From Kitasatospora phosalacinea (GTDB taxonomy: Bacteria > Actinomycetota > Actinomycetes > Streptomycetales > Streptomycetaceae): a DNA stretch of 64,000 nucleotides. How positions within the stretch are numbered: the first letter of the stretch is position 1; each line of letters begins with the position of its first letter. The notes below the pieces were generated by a model. It ran no database searches and was not told the DNA's origin. It saw only the letters and a program-made list of their open reading frames with translations. The stretch covers positions 1 through 64,000 of the forward strand of contig NZ_JNYE01000003.1 in NCBI RefSeq assembly GCF_000717185.1, read 5' to 3'. The translations under genes were made by a program, and so were the position numbers. Below, in pieces: positions 33,949 through 41,536 of the stretch.

Positions 33949-34533
33949 ATGATCGAGATTCCTTCCGACCTCCACCGCGACGTCGTCCCGCTCGCCTTCC
34001 TCCTCGGCACCTGGGAGGGCGCGGGCGTCCACGACTTCCCGGGTTCCGAGAAGTGCAACTTCGGCCAGGAGATCGTCTTCCGGCACGACGGCCGTCCCTT
34101 CCTGGAGTTCCGCTCCCGCACCTGGGTGCTGGACGAGCAGGGGGAGAAGGTCCGCGCGCTGGAGAACGAGCACGCCTTCTGGCGGGTCACCAGCAACCAG
34201 CACGGCACCAGCGGCGAGCGCGAGATCGAGGTCTCCTCGGTCCGCGACGACGGCACCGTGGAGATCTGGTACGGCAAGCTGCACGACGGCAAGCCGCAGA
34301 TCGACCTGGCCACCGACGCGGTCGCCCGGATCGAGGGCGCGGCCCCCTACAGCGGCGGCAAGCGGCTGTACGGCCTGGTCAAGGACGAGCTGCTCTGGGT
34401 CGGCGAGAAGGCCGCCCCCGAGGTGCCGCTGCGGCCGTACATGTCGGCCCAGTTGAAGAAGGTGCTCAACCCGGCGCAGCTGATCAAGGACGTCAACGAC
34501 CTGCCGGACGACGGCATCGCGTTCTTCCGCTGA
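33949..34533 (+). CDS. Nitrobindin-like (UPF0678) beta-barrel protein
   Basis: A 194-residue ten-stranded barrel of the nitrobindin/THAP4 family. The family motif GxWxGxG appears as LLGTWEGAG near residue 22. In true nitrobindins a histidine near the C-terminus binds heme iron. Here the matching segment reads PLRPYMSAQL, so Tyr164 stands in that place. Heme binding is therefore doubtful, as in other actinobacterial members. It lies just upstream of nur. Confidence 0.85.
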   Translation: MIEIPSDLHRDVVPLAFLLGTWEGAGVHDFPGSEKCNFGQEIVFRHDGRPFLEFRSRTWVLDEQGEKVRALENEHAFWRVTSNQHGTSGEREIEVSSVRDDGTVEIWYGKLHDGKPQIDLATDAVARIEGAAPYSGGKRLYGLVKDELLWVGEKAAPEVPLRPYMSAQLKKVLNPAQLIKDVNDLPDDGIAFFR

Positions 34534-34559
34534 TCCGCCCGGCACGCACGGAGTAGGGG

Positions 34560-34585
34560 CCGACCGTCCGGTCGGTCCCTACACT
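34560..34585 (+). promoter_or_regulatory. Promoter region of nur with an inverted repeat
   Basis: TACACT (34580-34585) is a good -10. CCGACC-4-GGTCGG (34560-34575) is an exact inverted repeat just upstream, overlapping where the -35 should be. It may be an operator. The nur start is about 35 bases downstream with CAGGGA before it. Confidence 0.45.
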
Positions 34586-34619
34586 TGTCGGCACGACCTC
34601 TCACCGGGCAGGGACACAC

Positions 34620-35066
34620 GTGGCGAACAGCGAGACCACCGACTGGAAGGCCGACCTGCGCGAGCGCGGCTACCGGCTGACCCCGCAGCGCCAGCTGGTG
34701 CTGGAGGCCGTCGACGTGCTCGACCACGCGACCCCGGACGAGATCCTCTGCCAGGTCCGCAGGACGGCCAGCGGCGTCAACATCTCCACCGTGTACCGCA
34801 CGCTGGAGCTGCTGGAGGAGCTCGGCCTGGTCTCGCACGCGCACCTCGGCCACGGCGCCCCCACGTACCACCTGGCGGGCCGGCACACCCACCTGCACCT
34901 GGTCTGCCGGGACTGCGACAAGGTCACCGAGACCGACACCGCGATCGCCGCCCCGCTGATCGACAGCCTGCGCACCGAGCACGGCTTCGACACCGACCTC
35001 AAGCACTTCGCCATCTTCGGGCGCTGCGCCGACTGCACCGCCAAGCTGGAGAACGGGCAGTCGTAA
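34620..35066 (+). CDS. nur: Nickel-responsive Fur-family regulator Nur
   Basis: Represses nickel uptake and the iron superoxide dismutase gene when nickel is plentiful. The 148-residue protein is nearly collinear with S. coelicolor Nur. All metal-site histidines known there are present with a shift of three: His36, His89, His91 and His93 for one site, His73, His75 and His129 for the other. Two CxxC pairs (96/99 and the C-terminal CADC) are also present. The winged helix reads LTPQRQLVLEAVDVL and GVNISTVYRTLELLEELGL. GTG start. Confidence 0.92.
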   Translation: MANSETTDWKADLRERGYRLTPQRQLVLEAVDVLDHATPDEILCQVRRTASGVNISTVYRTLELLEELGLVSHAHLGHGAPTYHLAGRHTHLHLVCRDCDKVTETDTAIAAPLIDSLRTEHGFDTDLKHFAIFGRCADCTAKLENGQS

Positions 35067-35069
35067 GCT
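35064..35069 (+). promoter_or_regulatory. -10 element inside the nur stop codon (ygfZ promoter)
   Basis: TAAGCT includes the TAA stop of nur and ends 7 bases before the ygfZ ATG. It would give a leaderless ygfZ message that begins right after nur ends. Confidence 0.5.
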
Positions 35070-35076
35070 GGCGGGT

Positions 35077-36027
35077 ATGAAGAGCCCGCTGCTTGCCCTG
35101 CCCGGCGCCGTCCCGGCCGAAGGTCCCGACGAGGGGGTCGCCGCCCACTACGGCGACCTGTTCCGCGAGCAGCGCGCGCTGGCCGCCGGTCGCGGCTTCA
35201 CGGACCTGTCGCACCGCGGCGTGATCACCGTGACCGGCCCGGACCGGCTGAGCTGGCTGCACCTGCTGCTCACCCAGCACGTCAGCGACCTGCCGCCGCA
35301 GCAGGCCACCGAGGCGCTGGTGCTCTCCCCGAACGGGCACGTGGAGCACGCGCTCTACCTGGTCGACGACGGGGAGACCACCTGGATCCACGTCGAGCCG
35401 GGCGGCGCCCCCGCGCTGGTGGCGTACCTGGAGTCGATGAAGTTCTGGAACCGGGTCGAGGTCGCCGACGCCACCGAGCAGTACGCCGTGGTGTTCCTGC
35501 CCGCGGGCTCCACCGCCCCGGTCGGGAGGGCCGCCGCGGTGCGCGAACTCCCCTGGGGCCGCGACCTGTTCCTGCCGCGCGCCGAACTCGCCGCGGCCGC
35601 CGAGGAGTTCGGCCCGGCGGCGGGCGTCTGGGCGTACGAGGCGCTGCGGATCGAGGGGCACCGGCCGCGGCTCGGCTTCGAGACCGACCACCGCACCATC
35701 CCGCACGAGGTGGACTGGCTGGGCAGCGCCGTGCACCTGCAGAAGGGCTGCTACCGCGGCCAGGAGACGGTCGCCCGGGTGCACAACCTGGGCCGCCCGC
35801 CGCGCCGCCTGGTCTTCCTGCACCTGGACGGCACCGAGGAGAAGCTGCCCGCGCACGGCACCGAGGTCCGGGTCGCGGGCCAGGACCGCCCGGTCGGCTT
35901 CGTCACCTCCTCGGCCCGGCACCACGAGCTGGGCCCGGTCGCGCTGGCCCTGGTCAAGCGCAACACCCCGGTGGACGCGGTGCTGCTGGCCGACGGCGTC
36001 CCCGGCACCCAAGACATGATCGTCTGA
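35077..36027 (+). CDS. ygfZ: Folate-dependent Fe-S/tRNA modification protein YgfZ
   Basis: A 316-residue protein of the YgfZ/GcvT fold, which binds tetrahydrofolate and helps assemble or repair certain iron-sulfur enzymes. The signature K-G-C-Y-x-G-Q-E is at residues 223-230 (KGCYRGQE). The N-terminal part has LTGPDRLSWLHLLLTQHVSD-like sequence typical of aminomethyltransferase-related proteins. It begins 10 bases after the nur stop. No ribosome-binding site is seen, and a -10 hexamer at the nur end suggests its own leaderless promoter. Confidence 0.9.
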   Translation: MKSPLLALPGAVPAEGPDEGVAAHYGDLFREQRALAAGRGFTDLSHRGVITVTGPDRLSWLHLLLTQHVSDLPPQQATEALVLSPNGHVEHALYLVDDGETTWIHVEPGGAPALVAYLESMKFWNRVEVADATEQYAVVFLPAGSTAPVGRAAAVRELPWGRDLFLPRAELAAAAEEFGPAAGVWAYEALRIEGHRPRLGFETDHRTIPHEVDWLGSAVHLQKGCYRGQETVARVHNLGRPPRRLVFLHLDGTEEKLPAHGTEVRVAGQDRPVGFVTSSARHHELGPVALALVKRNTPVDAVLLADGVPGTQDMIV

Positions 36028-36163
36028 CTGTCCTCGCTCGCCTCCGGGCGCTCCGACCCGGCGCCGACACTCCTCGCTCCGGCACTCCCTCCTCCGTCGG
36101 TCGCTAGTCGCTCGTCGCTTTCGGCACCGGCGCGCCCTTCGGCTCACAGGGGGTGTAGAGGGC

Positions 36164-36595
36164 TCAGACCTCCAGCAGGACGGTGAACGGCCCGTCGTTC
36201 ACCAGCGACACCTTCATGTCGGCGCCGAACCGCCCGGTCTCCACCTTCGCGCCCAGCGCCCGCAGTTCGGCCACCACCGCGTCCACCAGCGGCTCGGCGA
36301 CCGGGCCGGGCGCGGCGGCGTTCCAGGTGGGGCGGCGGCCCTTGCGGGCGTCGCCGTAGAGGGTGAACTGGCTGATCACCAGCAGCGGGGCGCCCAGCTC
36401 CGAGCAGGAGAGCTCGGGGCTGCCCGGGAACAGCCGCAGCGTCCAGAGCTTGCGGGCCAGTTGGGCGGCCTGCGCGGGGGTGTCCTCGTGGGTGGCGCCG
36501 ACCAGGACGCACAGGCCCGGCCCCTCGATCGCGCCGACCGTCTCGCCGTCCACCGTCACGGCCGCCCCGGCGACCCGCTGCACCACTGCTCGCAT
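36164..36595 (-). CDS. dtd: D-aminoacyl-tRNA deacylase Dtd
   Basis: Frees tRNAs that were charged with D-amino acids. The 143-residue protein opens with [17 protein letters not shown], typical of Dtd. The two active-site signatures are SQFTLYGD near residue 80 and [11 protein letters not shown] at the C-terminus, where the family has N-x-GPFT. The ATG at 36595 lies 7 bases after CACAAT on the minus strand, pointing to a leaderless mRNA. It converges with ygfZ. Confidence 0.94.
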   Translation of the reverse strand: MRAVVQRVAGAAVTVDGETVGAIEGPGLCVLVGATHEDTPAQAAQLARKLWTLRLFPGSPELSCSELGAPLLVISQFTLYGDARKGRRPTWNAAAPGPVAEPLVDAVVAELRALGAKVETGRFGADMKVSLVNDGPFTVLLEV

Positions 36596-36943
36596 GCCGC
36601 CCATTGTGCCGGGCCCGCTCCGCGGGGGGCGCGCGGCCTCCGGTCGCACGCCGGGGTCGCGCGTGCTGCGCCCCGATCCGTGCAGGTGAACCCGTGGCGC
36701 GGATTCTTCGTACTAGCCAGGGGTGTTCGCCAGGGGGCCGTTCGGGTACTCGGGCGTGCGGCGCCGGGGCCCGGGGTGGCACGCTGTCCGACGGCCCGGG
36801 GCCTTCCGGGCCCCGCGGGGGCGTCCGCCGTCCCGGCGAACCGCGTCACCCGCACGAGTGGCACCGCCCGCCGGGGGGAACCCTGGGTGGCGGGCGGCCC
36901 GTGCTACCGGCGGGCACTGGTACTACGGCAGGTGGTCGGATTG
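36596..36943. other. Spacer between dtd and rsiG
   Basis: The left edge holds the dtd -10 hexamer (CACAAT, minus strand 36603-36608). The rest contains no convincing gene or consensus promoter for rsiG. TACTAG near 36711 and TACTAC near 36921 are weak candidates. Confidence 0.4.
36603..36608 (-). promoter_or_regulatory. -10 element of a leaderless promoter (dtd)
   Basis: CACAAT on the minus strand ends 7 bases before the dtd ATG. The same hexamer and spacing occur before the gene at 56264-56755. Confidence 0.45.
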
Positions 36944-37468
36944 ATGGACGTGAGCGCGGTCGACGAGGGCCTGGCCGGCCTGGCCCTGGAGGAACTGCGG
37001 GTGCTCCGCCGGGACGCGCTGGAGCAGGAGGCCGACCTGTCCTACCTGCGCCGCCTGCTGCACGGCCGGATGGACATCCTCCGGGCCGAACTGCAGCGCC
37101 GGGAGATCATCCCGCAGCAGGCCGCCGACGAGCCCCCCTGCGCCCTGCTGGACCGGCTCCCGGCCATCCTCGCCGACGCCCCCTCCGCGACCCGCCGCCC
37201 GGCCCGGCACGTCACCCTCGGCCCGCCGCGCGGCGAGCGCTACCAGCAGGAGGCCGACGCCCTGATGGGCGACGTCCAGCTGGCCGACCTGGCCGCGCAC
37301 GCCACCGCCGAGCTGCTGGCCGCCGTCGAGCGCCTGGACGAGCACCAGCGCGAGGTCTCCGGCCGCCGCCAGGCCCTGCAGCGCACCGCGGACGACTGCG
37401 GGGCCGAGATCACCCGCAGGTACCGTGAGGGGGAGGCCCGGGTCGACGACCTGCTCAGCGAGCGCTGA
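36944..37468 (+). CDS. rsiG: c-di-GMP-dependent anti-sigma factor RsiG
   Basis: Holds the sporulation sigma factor WhiG inactive when loaded with cyclic di-GMP. The 174-residue protein is mostly two long helices. The binding signature E(x3)S(x2)R(x3)Q(x3)D appears twice in altered form: E29-S33-R36-H40-D44 in the first helix and Q135-S139-R142-Q146-D150 in the second. One residue differs from the signature in each copy. The helix context EELRVLRRDALEQEADLSYL and the overall length match Streptomyces RsiG. The ATG at 36944 has only a weak ribosome-binding site (CAGGTGG). WhiG is not in the window. Confidence 0.85.
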   Translation: MDVSAVDEGLAGLALEELRVLRRDALEQEADLSYLRRLLHGRMDILRAELQRREIIPQQAADEPPCALLDRLPAILADAPSATRRPARHVTLGPPRGERYQQEADALMGDVQLADLAAHATAELLAAVERLDEHQREVSGRRQALQRTADDCGAEITRRYREGEARVDDLLSER

Positions 37469-37530
37469 GCGGGGCGGACGCGGCCGGGGCCCACCCTCAC
37501 CCTCACCGCCCCGCCCCTGGAGACCCACCC

Positions 37531-38481
37531 GTGTCGCAGTCCGCTCTGCCCGCCCTCGCCGAGGTCATACGCTCCGGCTTCACCGAGGGCCGCCACCGCG
37601 GTTCGCTGGTCCTGCTCGACGCCGACGGCGCCGTCGAGTACGCGCTCGGCACCCCCGAACTACCGGTCTACCCGCGCTCCACCGCCAAGCCCTTCCAGGC
37701 GGTCGCCACCCTGCGGGCCGGACTCGACCTGCGCGGCGAACAGCTCGCGCTGGCCGCCTCCAGCCACTCCGCCGAGCCCTTCCACCGCGCCGCGGTGCGC
37801 AAGGTCCTCGCCGACGCGGGCCTCACCGAGGCCGCCCTGCGGCTGCCCGCCGACCTCCCGCTGGACGAGGTGGAGGCCGAGGAGCTGCTCCGCTCCGGCG
37901 GGGAGCGCGCCCCGATCCTGATGGACTGCTCCGGCAAGCACGCCGCCTGGCTGGCCGCCTCGGCCGCCAACGGCTGGAGCTTGGAGGGCTACCTCGACCC
38001 GGCCCACCCGATCCAGCAGCTGGCCCGCGCCGCCCTGGAGGAGGCCGTCGGCGAGCGCGCCGCCCACCTGGGCACCGACGGCTGCGGCGCCCCGCTGCTG
38101 GCCGTCTCGCTCACCGGCCTGGCCCGCGGCTACCGCGCCCTGCTGCTGGCCGACCCGGGCACCGAGCAGCGCCGGGTCGCCGACGCGATGCGCGCCCACC
38201 CCGAGTACGTGGCCGGCACCCGCCGGGCCGACACCTGGCTGATGCGGGCGGTGCCCGGCGCGCTCTCCAAGATGGGCGCCGAGGCCGTCCAGGTGGTGGC
38301 GCTGCCCGACGGCCGGGCCCTCGCCTTCAAGGTCGAGGACGGCGCCGAGCGCGCCCGCGGCCCGGTGCTGGCCGCCGCGCTGCGCCGCCTGGGCGTCGCG
38401 GACCCGGTGCTGGACCGGATCGCGGCCGCCCCGCTGCACGGCGGCGGCACCGTGGTCGGCGAGGTCCGCGCGGCCTTCTGA
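37531..38481 (+). CDS. Asparaginase, PF06089 family
   Basis: Hydrolyses asparagine to aspartate and ammonia. The 316-residue protein belongs to the asparaginase II type of Rhizobium and actinomycetes, not to the E. coli type. Family marks include RSTAKPFQA near residue 52, MDCSGKHAAWL near 132, GTDGCGAPLLAVSL and ALPDGRALAFKVEDGAERARG towards the end. The GTG start has GGAG 9 bases before it. It begins 62 bases after rsiG on the same strand. Confidence 0.87.
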   Translation: MSQSALPALAEVIRSGFTEGRHRGSLVLLDADGAVEYALGTPELPVYPRSTAKPFQAVATLRAGLDLRGEQLALAASSHSAEPFHRAAVRKVLADAGLTEAALRLPADLPLDEVEAEELLRSGGERAPILMDCSGKHAAWLAASAANGWSLEGYLDPAHPIQQLARAALEEAVGERAAHLGTDGCGAPLLAVSLTGLARGYRALLLADPGTEQRRVADAMRAHPEYVAGTRRADTWLMRAVPGALSKMGAEAVQVVALPDGRALAFKVEDGAERARGPVLAAALRRLGVADPVLDRIAAAPLHGGGTVVGEVRAAF

Positions 38482-38601
38482 CGGCCCGGCGGCCCGGCGG
38501 CCCGACGTCCTGTCGGCCGACCCTGGGATGCCCGCGGCGGCACTTCGGTGCACGGTGGACGGCGGGGGAGCCACCCGCCGCCGCACCAGGGAGAGACCGC
38601 C

Positions 38602-38823
38602 ATGACCGACCACACCTACCGGGTCACCGAGATCGTCGGGTCCTCGCACGAGGGCGTGGACGCCGCGATCCGCAACGGCATCGCCCGCGCCAACCGGACG
38701 CTGCGCAACCTGGACTGGTTCGAGGTGGTGCAGGTCCGCGGCCACATCAAGGACGGCGAGGTCGAGCACTACCAGGTCGGCCTGAAGGTCGGCTTCCGGC
38801 TCGACGACAACGACGGCGCCTGA
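38602..38823 (+). CDS. Dodecin, flavin-binding protein
   Basis: A 73-residue protein that forms a hollow dodecamer and stores flavins. The family sequence is clear: YRVTEIVGSSHEGVDAAIRN, then RNLDWFEVVQVRGHIKDGEV with the conserved Trp that stacks on the flavin. The frame is open upstream, but the ATG at 38602 has GGGAGAG at a good distance and starts the domain. A strong terminator follows. Confidence 0.93.
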   Translation: MTDHTYRVTEIVGSSHEGVDAAIRNGIARANRTLRNLDWFEVVQVRGHIKDGEVEHYQVGLKVGFRLDDNDGA

Positions 38824-38842
38824 GCCCGGACCCCCGGGACGC

Positions 38843-38880
38843 GCGAGGGGCGGGAGTCCGACCGGACTCCCGCCCCTCGC
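38843..38880. terminator. Bidirectional terminator between dodecin and ppa
   Basis: A perfect 18-bp inverted repeat (38843-38860 with 38863-38880) with only 2 bases in the centre lies between convergent genes. In RNA the loop would open by a pair or more. Confidence 0.85.
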
Positions 38881-38916
38881 ACGGGTGCGGCAGGGCGCCC
38901 CGCAGGGCGGCACGGC

Positions 38917-39408
38917 TCAGTGGCCGCCCTGCTCCTGCAGGCGCTTGATCGAGGCCTCGATCTCGGCCTCGGCCTCGGCCCGGCCGACCCAGTCGGCGCC
39001 CTGGACGGACTTGCCCGGCTCCAGGTCCTTGTAGACCTCGAAGAAGTGCTGGATCTCCAGGCGGTCGAACTCCGACACGTCCTGCAGGTCCTGCAGGTGC
39101 GACCAGCGCGGGTCGGTCGCCGGGACGCAGAGCAGCTTGTCGTCGCCGCCCGCCTCGTCCGTCATGTGGAACATGCCGATGGCGCGGCACTTGATCAGGC
39201 AGCCGGGGAAGGTCGGCTCCTCCAGGATGACCAGTGCGTCCAGCGGGTCGCCGTCGTCCGCGAGGGTGCCCTCGACGTAGCCGTAGTCGGCCGGGTAGCG
39301 GGTCGAGGTGAAGAGCATGCGGTCCAGGCGGAGCCGGCCGGTCTCATGGTCGACCTCGTACTTGTTGCGCGAGCCCTTCGGGATCTCGATCAGGACGTCG
39401 AACTCCAA
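38917..39408 (-). CDS. ppa: Inorganic pyrophosphatase
   Basis: Splits pyrophosphate into two phosphates. The 163-residue family I enzyme has the active-site stretch [20 protein letters not shown] with the three metal-binding aspartates and [19 protein letters not shown] at the N-terminus. The start is a TTG at 39408, giving [18 protein letters not shown] lies 6 bases before it. A TTG 12 bases further upstream is also open, but it overlaps that ribosome-binding site. Confidence 0.95.
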   Translation of the reverse strand: MEFDVLIEIPKGSRNKYEVDHETGRLRLDRMLFTSTRYPADYGYVEGTLADDGDPLDALVILEEPTFPGCLIKCRAIGMFHMTDEAGGDDKLLCVPATDPRWSHLQDLQDVSEFDRLEIQHFFEVYKDLEPGKSVQGADWVGRAEAEAEIEASIKRLQEQGGH

Positions 39409-39485
39409 CGGTTCCTCCAAGGGTTGGGACTGACAGAATCCAAGTGTCTCCTACGGCGGGGTGTGCTCAGGAAAGGGGCCGGTCG

Positions 39486-41018
39486 GTGAGATCAGGGACA
39501 GGGGCGGGACGCGGACGCAGAGCCGCGCTGGCGGCTGCGCTGGGGGTGGTGCTGGCGACCGGGACGACGTTCGCGGACCCGGCCCTCGCACAGCCCTCGC
39601 CGGACCCGGGGCACAGCAGGCGGGCCGACGACGGCCGCGACCAGCAGGGGGACCGGGACCGGGACGGAGACGGGGACGGGGACCGGCAGGGCGGCGACCG
39701 CGGCGACGGCGGGCAGCAGCGCCGCGGCGACCGGCACCGGGCGGTGCCGGTCAGGGGGCCGGTGCTGGCCGCGGGGGACGCCGCCGACAGCAAGGCGCCG
39801 ACCGGCGGCGGACTGCGCACCGCGCTCGGCGGCACCGTCCAGGACAAGGCGTTGGGCACCCTGAACTTCGCCGTCGCCGACGCCGCCACCGGCGAGTTCC
39901 TGTTCGGCTCGCAGGAGAAGGTCCCGGCCACGCCCGCCTCCACCACCAAGCTCGCCACCGCCGTCGCCGCGCTCGCCCTGCTGCCCGCCGAGCACCGGAT
40001 CGCCACCACCGTGGTCCGCGGCGCCCCCGGCGAGATCACCCTGGTCGGCGGCGGCGACCCCACCCTGACCGCCCTGCCCGCCGACCAGGTCCGGATCGGC
40101 GGCGCCCCCGTCGACCGGGACAGCGCCCCCGCCTCGATGGCCGAACTGGCCCACCGCACCGCCACCGCGCTCAAGGCCGCCGGCACCACCGGCGTCACGC
40201 TCTCCTACGACACCTCGCTGTACACCGGCCCGCTGCTGCACCACGACCACGACGCGATGAACATCGCCGCGGTCACCCCGCTGATGGTCGACGAGGGCCG
40301 GATCGACCCGCGCTCCCCCGACGAGGCCCCGGCCCGGGTGTTCGACCCCGCCGGGCAGGCCGCCGACTCCTTCGCCGGGTTCCTCAGGGCCGAGGGCATC
40401 ACCGTCCAGGGCAAGCCGGCCCGGGCCGCCGCCGCCCCCGCGGCCGGAGCCGCCGAGATCGCCCGGGTGGAGTCGCCGACGATCGGACGGCTGGTCGAGC
40501 GGATGCTCACCACCTCCGACAACACGCTGGCCGAGGCCGTCGCCCGGCAGGCCGCGGTCGCCGCGAAGCAGCCCGCCAGCTTCGAGGGCGCGGCGAAGGC
40601 CGTCACCGGCGAACTGGCCGCGCTCGGCGTGCCGCTGGACGGCGTGGTGCTCACCGACGGCAGCGGCCTGGCCAAGGCCAACCTGATCCCGCCGATCACC
40701 CTGGTCGAACTGCTCGCCGCGGCCGCCGCCCCGGCCCACCCCGAACTCCGCCCGGTCATCACCGGCCTCCCCGTCGCGGGCTTCTCCGGCACCCTGGTGA
40801 ACCGATTCGGCACCAAGTCCGGGGCCAACGAGGCCGCCGGCATCGTCCGTGCCAAGACCGGCACCCTCCAGGGCGTCAACACCCTGGCCGGCACCGTGGT
40901 CGACGCCGACGGCCGGGTCCTCACCTTCGCCCTGATGACCCGCACCGACGCCGACCCCAACGCCGCCCGCGCCGCCGTCGACCGCATCGTCGCCAAGATC
41001 GCCGCCTGCGGCTGCTAG
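39486..41018 (+). CDS. dacB: D-alanyl-D-alanine carboxypeptidase, S13 family (DacB)
   Basis: A penicillin-binding protein that trims or cuts peptidoglycan stem peptides outside the cell. The 510-residue precursor has a signal peptide ending near ADPALAQ. A charged linker of about 40 residues made of Asp, Arg, Gly and Gln repeats follows ([19 protein letters not shown]). The catalytic motifs are S152TTK, S344DN and K457TG. The domain between SxxK and SxN holds the large insertion of S13 enzymes. The last residues AACGC coincide with a repeat that recurs downstream. Divergent from ppa. Confidence 0.92.
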   Translation: MRSGTGAGRGRRAALAAALGVVLATGTTFADPALAQPSPDPGHSRRADDGRDQQGDRDRDGDGDGDRQGGDRGDGGQQRRGDRHRAVPVRGPVLAAGDAADSKAPTGGGLRTALGGTVQDKALGTLNFAVADAATGEFLFGSQEKVPATPASTTKLATAVAALALLPAEHRIATTVVRGAPGEITLVGGGDPTLTALPADQVRIGGAPVDRDSAPASMAELAHRTATALKAAGTTGVTLSYDTSLYTGPLLHHDHDAMNIAAVTPLMVDEGRIDPRSPDEAPARVFDPAGQAADSFAGFLRAEGITVQGKPARAAAAPAAGAAEIARVESPTIGRLVERMLTTSDNTLAEAVARQAAVAAKQPASFEGAAKAVTGELAALGVPLDGVVLTDGSGLAKANLIPPITLVELLAAAAAPAHPELRPVITGLPVAGFSGTLVNRFGTKSGANEAAGIVRAKTGTLQGVNTLAGTVVDADGRVLTFALMTRTDADPNAARAAVDRIVAKIAACGC

Positions 41019-41277
41019 CCCCTGCGGGGCGGCCGAGCTCGCGGCCCGGGGGCGGGGCGTTCTGCGGGGTGCGGTGGGCCTGCGGCCCCGGGAGGGGTGG
41101 GCGAACACGGTTCGCAGGCCCGGGCCGTGGGCTGGCCCCTGCGGGGCGGGCGAGCCTGCGGCTGCTGGCCCCTGCGGGCGGCCGGTCCTGCGGTCCGGGG
41201 GTCGGGCTTCGGGCTGCGAGGTCCGGCTGGGCCTGCGGCCCTGGGTCGGGGCGCCTGCGGCTGCTGGCCCCTGCGGG
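41005..41277. repeat. Repeats copied from the dacB 3' end
   Basis: A 25-base unit starting GCCTGCGGCTGCT and ending CCCCTGCGGG occurs at 41005-41029 (over the dacB stop), 41154-41178 and 41253-41277. The copies differ at one or two places. Shorter pieces (GGGCCTGCGGCC, CCCCTGCGGGGCGG) are scattered between them. Confidence 0.75.
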
Positions 41278-41536
41278 TGGGCCGGGGGCGGGGCGTCCTG
41301 TGGCTGCCCGCTTCTGCGGGGTGGCCCGGGGCGGGGGCTGGTCCTTGTGGAGCGGTCGGCTCTGCGGGCGTTGGGGCGGGGGCGTCGGGGGCGGTCCGTG
41401 TTCTGTGCGGCTGTCGTTCCCGGTGCCCTGGCTGTTCCCCGTCCCCGGCGGAGCCGTTTCGCATGTCCTGGTCCGGGGTGGGTAGCCGTGCGCGGGGTCC
41501 CTCCCCGGGGAGGGGGCGAGCACGTACGGTGAGGGC
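41019..41536. other. Repeat-rich intergenic region between dacB and the metalloprotease gene
   Basis: About 520 bases without a supported gene. Much of it consists of degenerate copies of the dacB 3' end, and many short palindromes such as GGCCTGCGGCC. Open frames here lack normal codon bias. The right end holds the promoter of the next gene. Confidence 0.6.
41525..41530 (+). promoter_or_regulatory. -10 element of a leaderless promoter (metalloprotease gene)
   Basis: TACGGT ends 6 bases before the ATG at 41537. Confidence 0.45.

Noticed and set aside
41037..41485. Gly/Arg/Cys-rich frames between dacB and the metalloprotease gene
   Set aside because: They consist of degenerate nucleotide repeats and lack codon bias.
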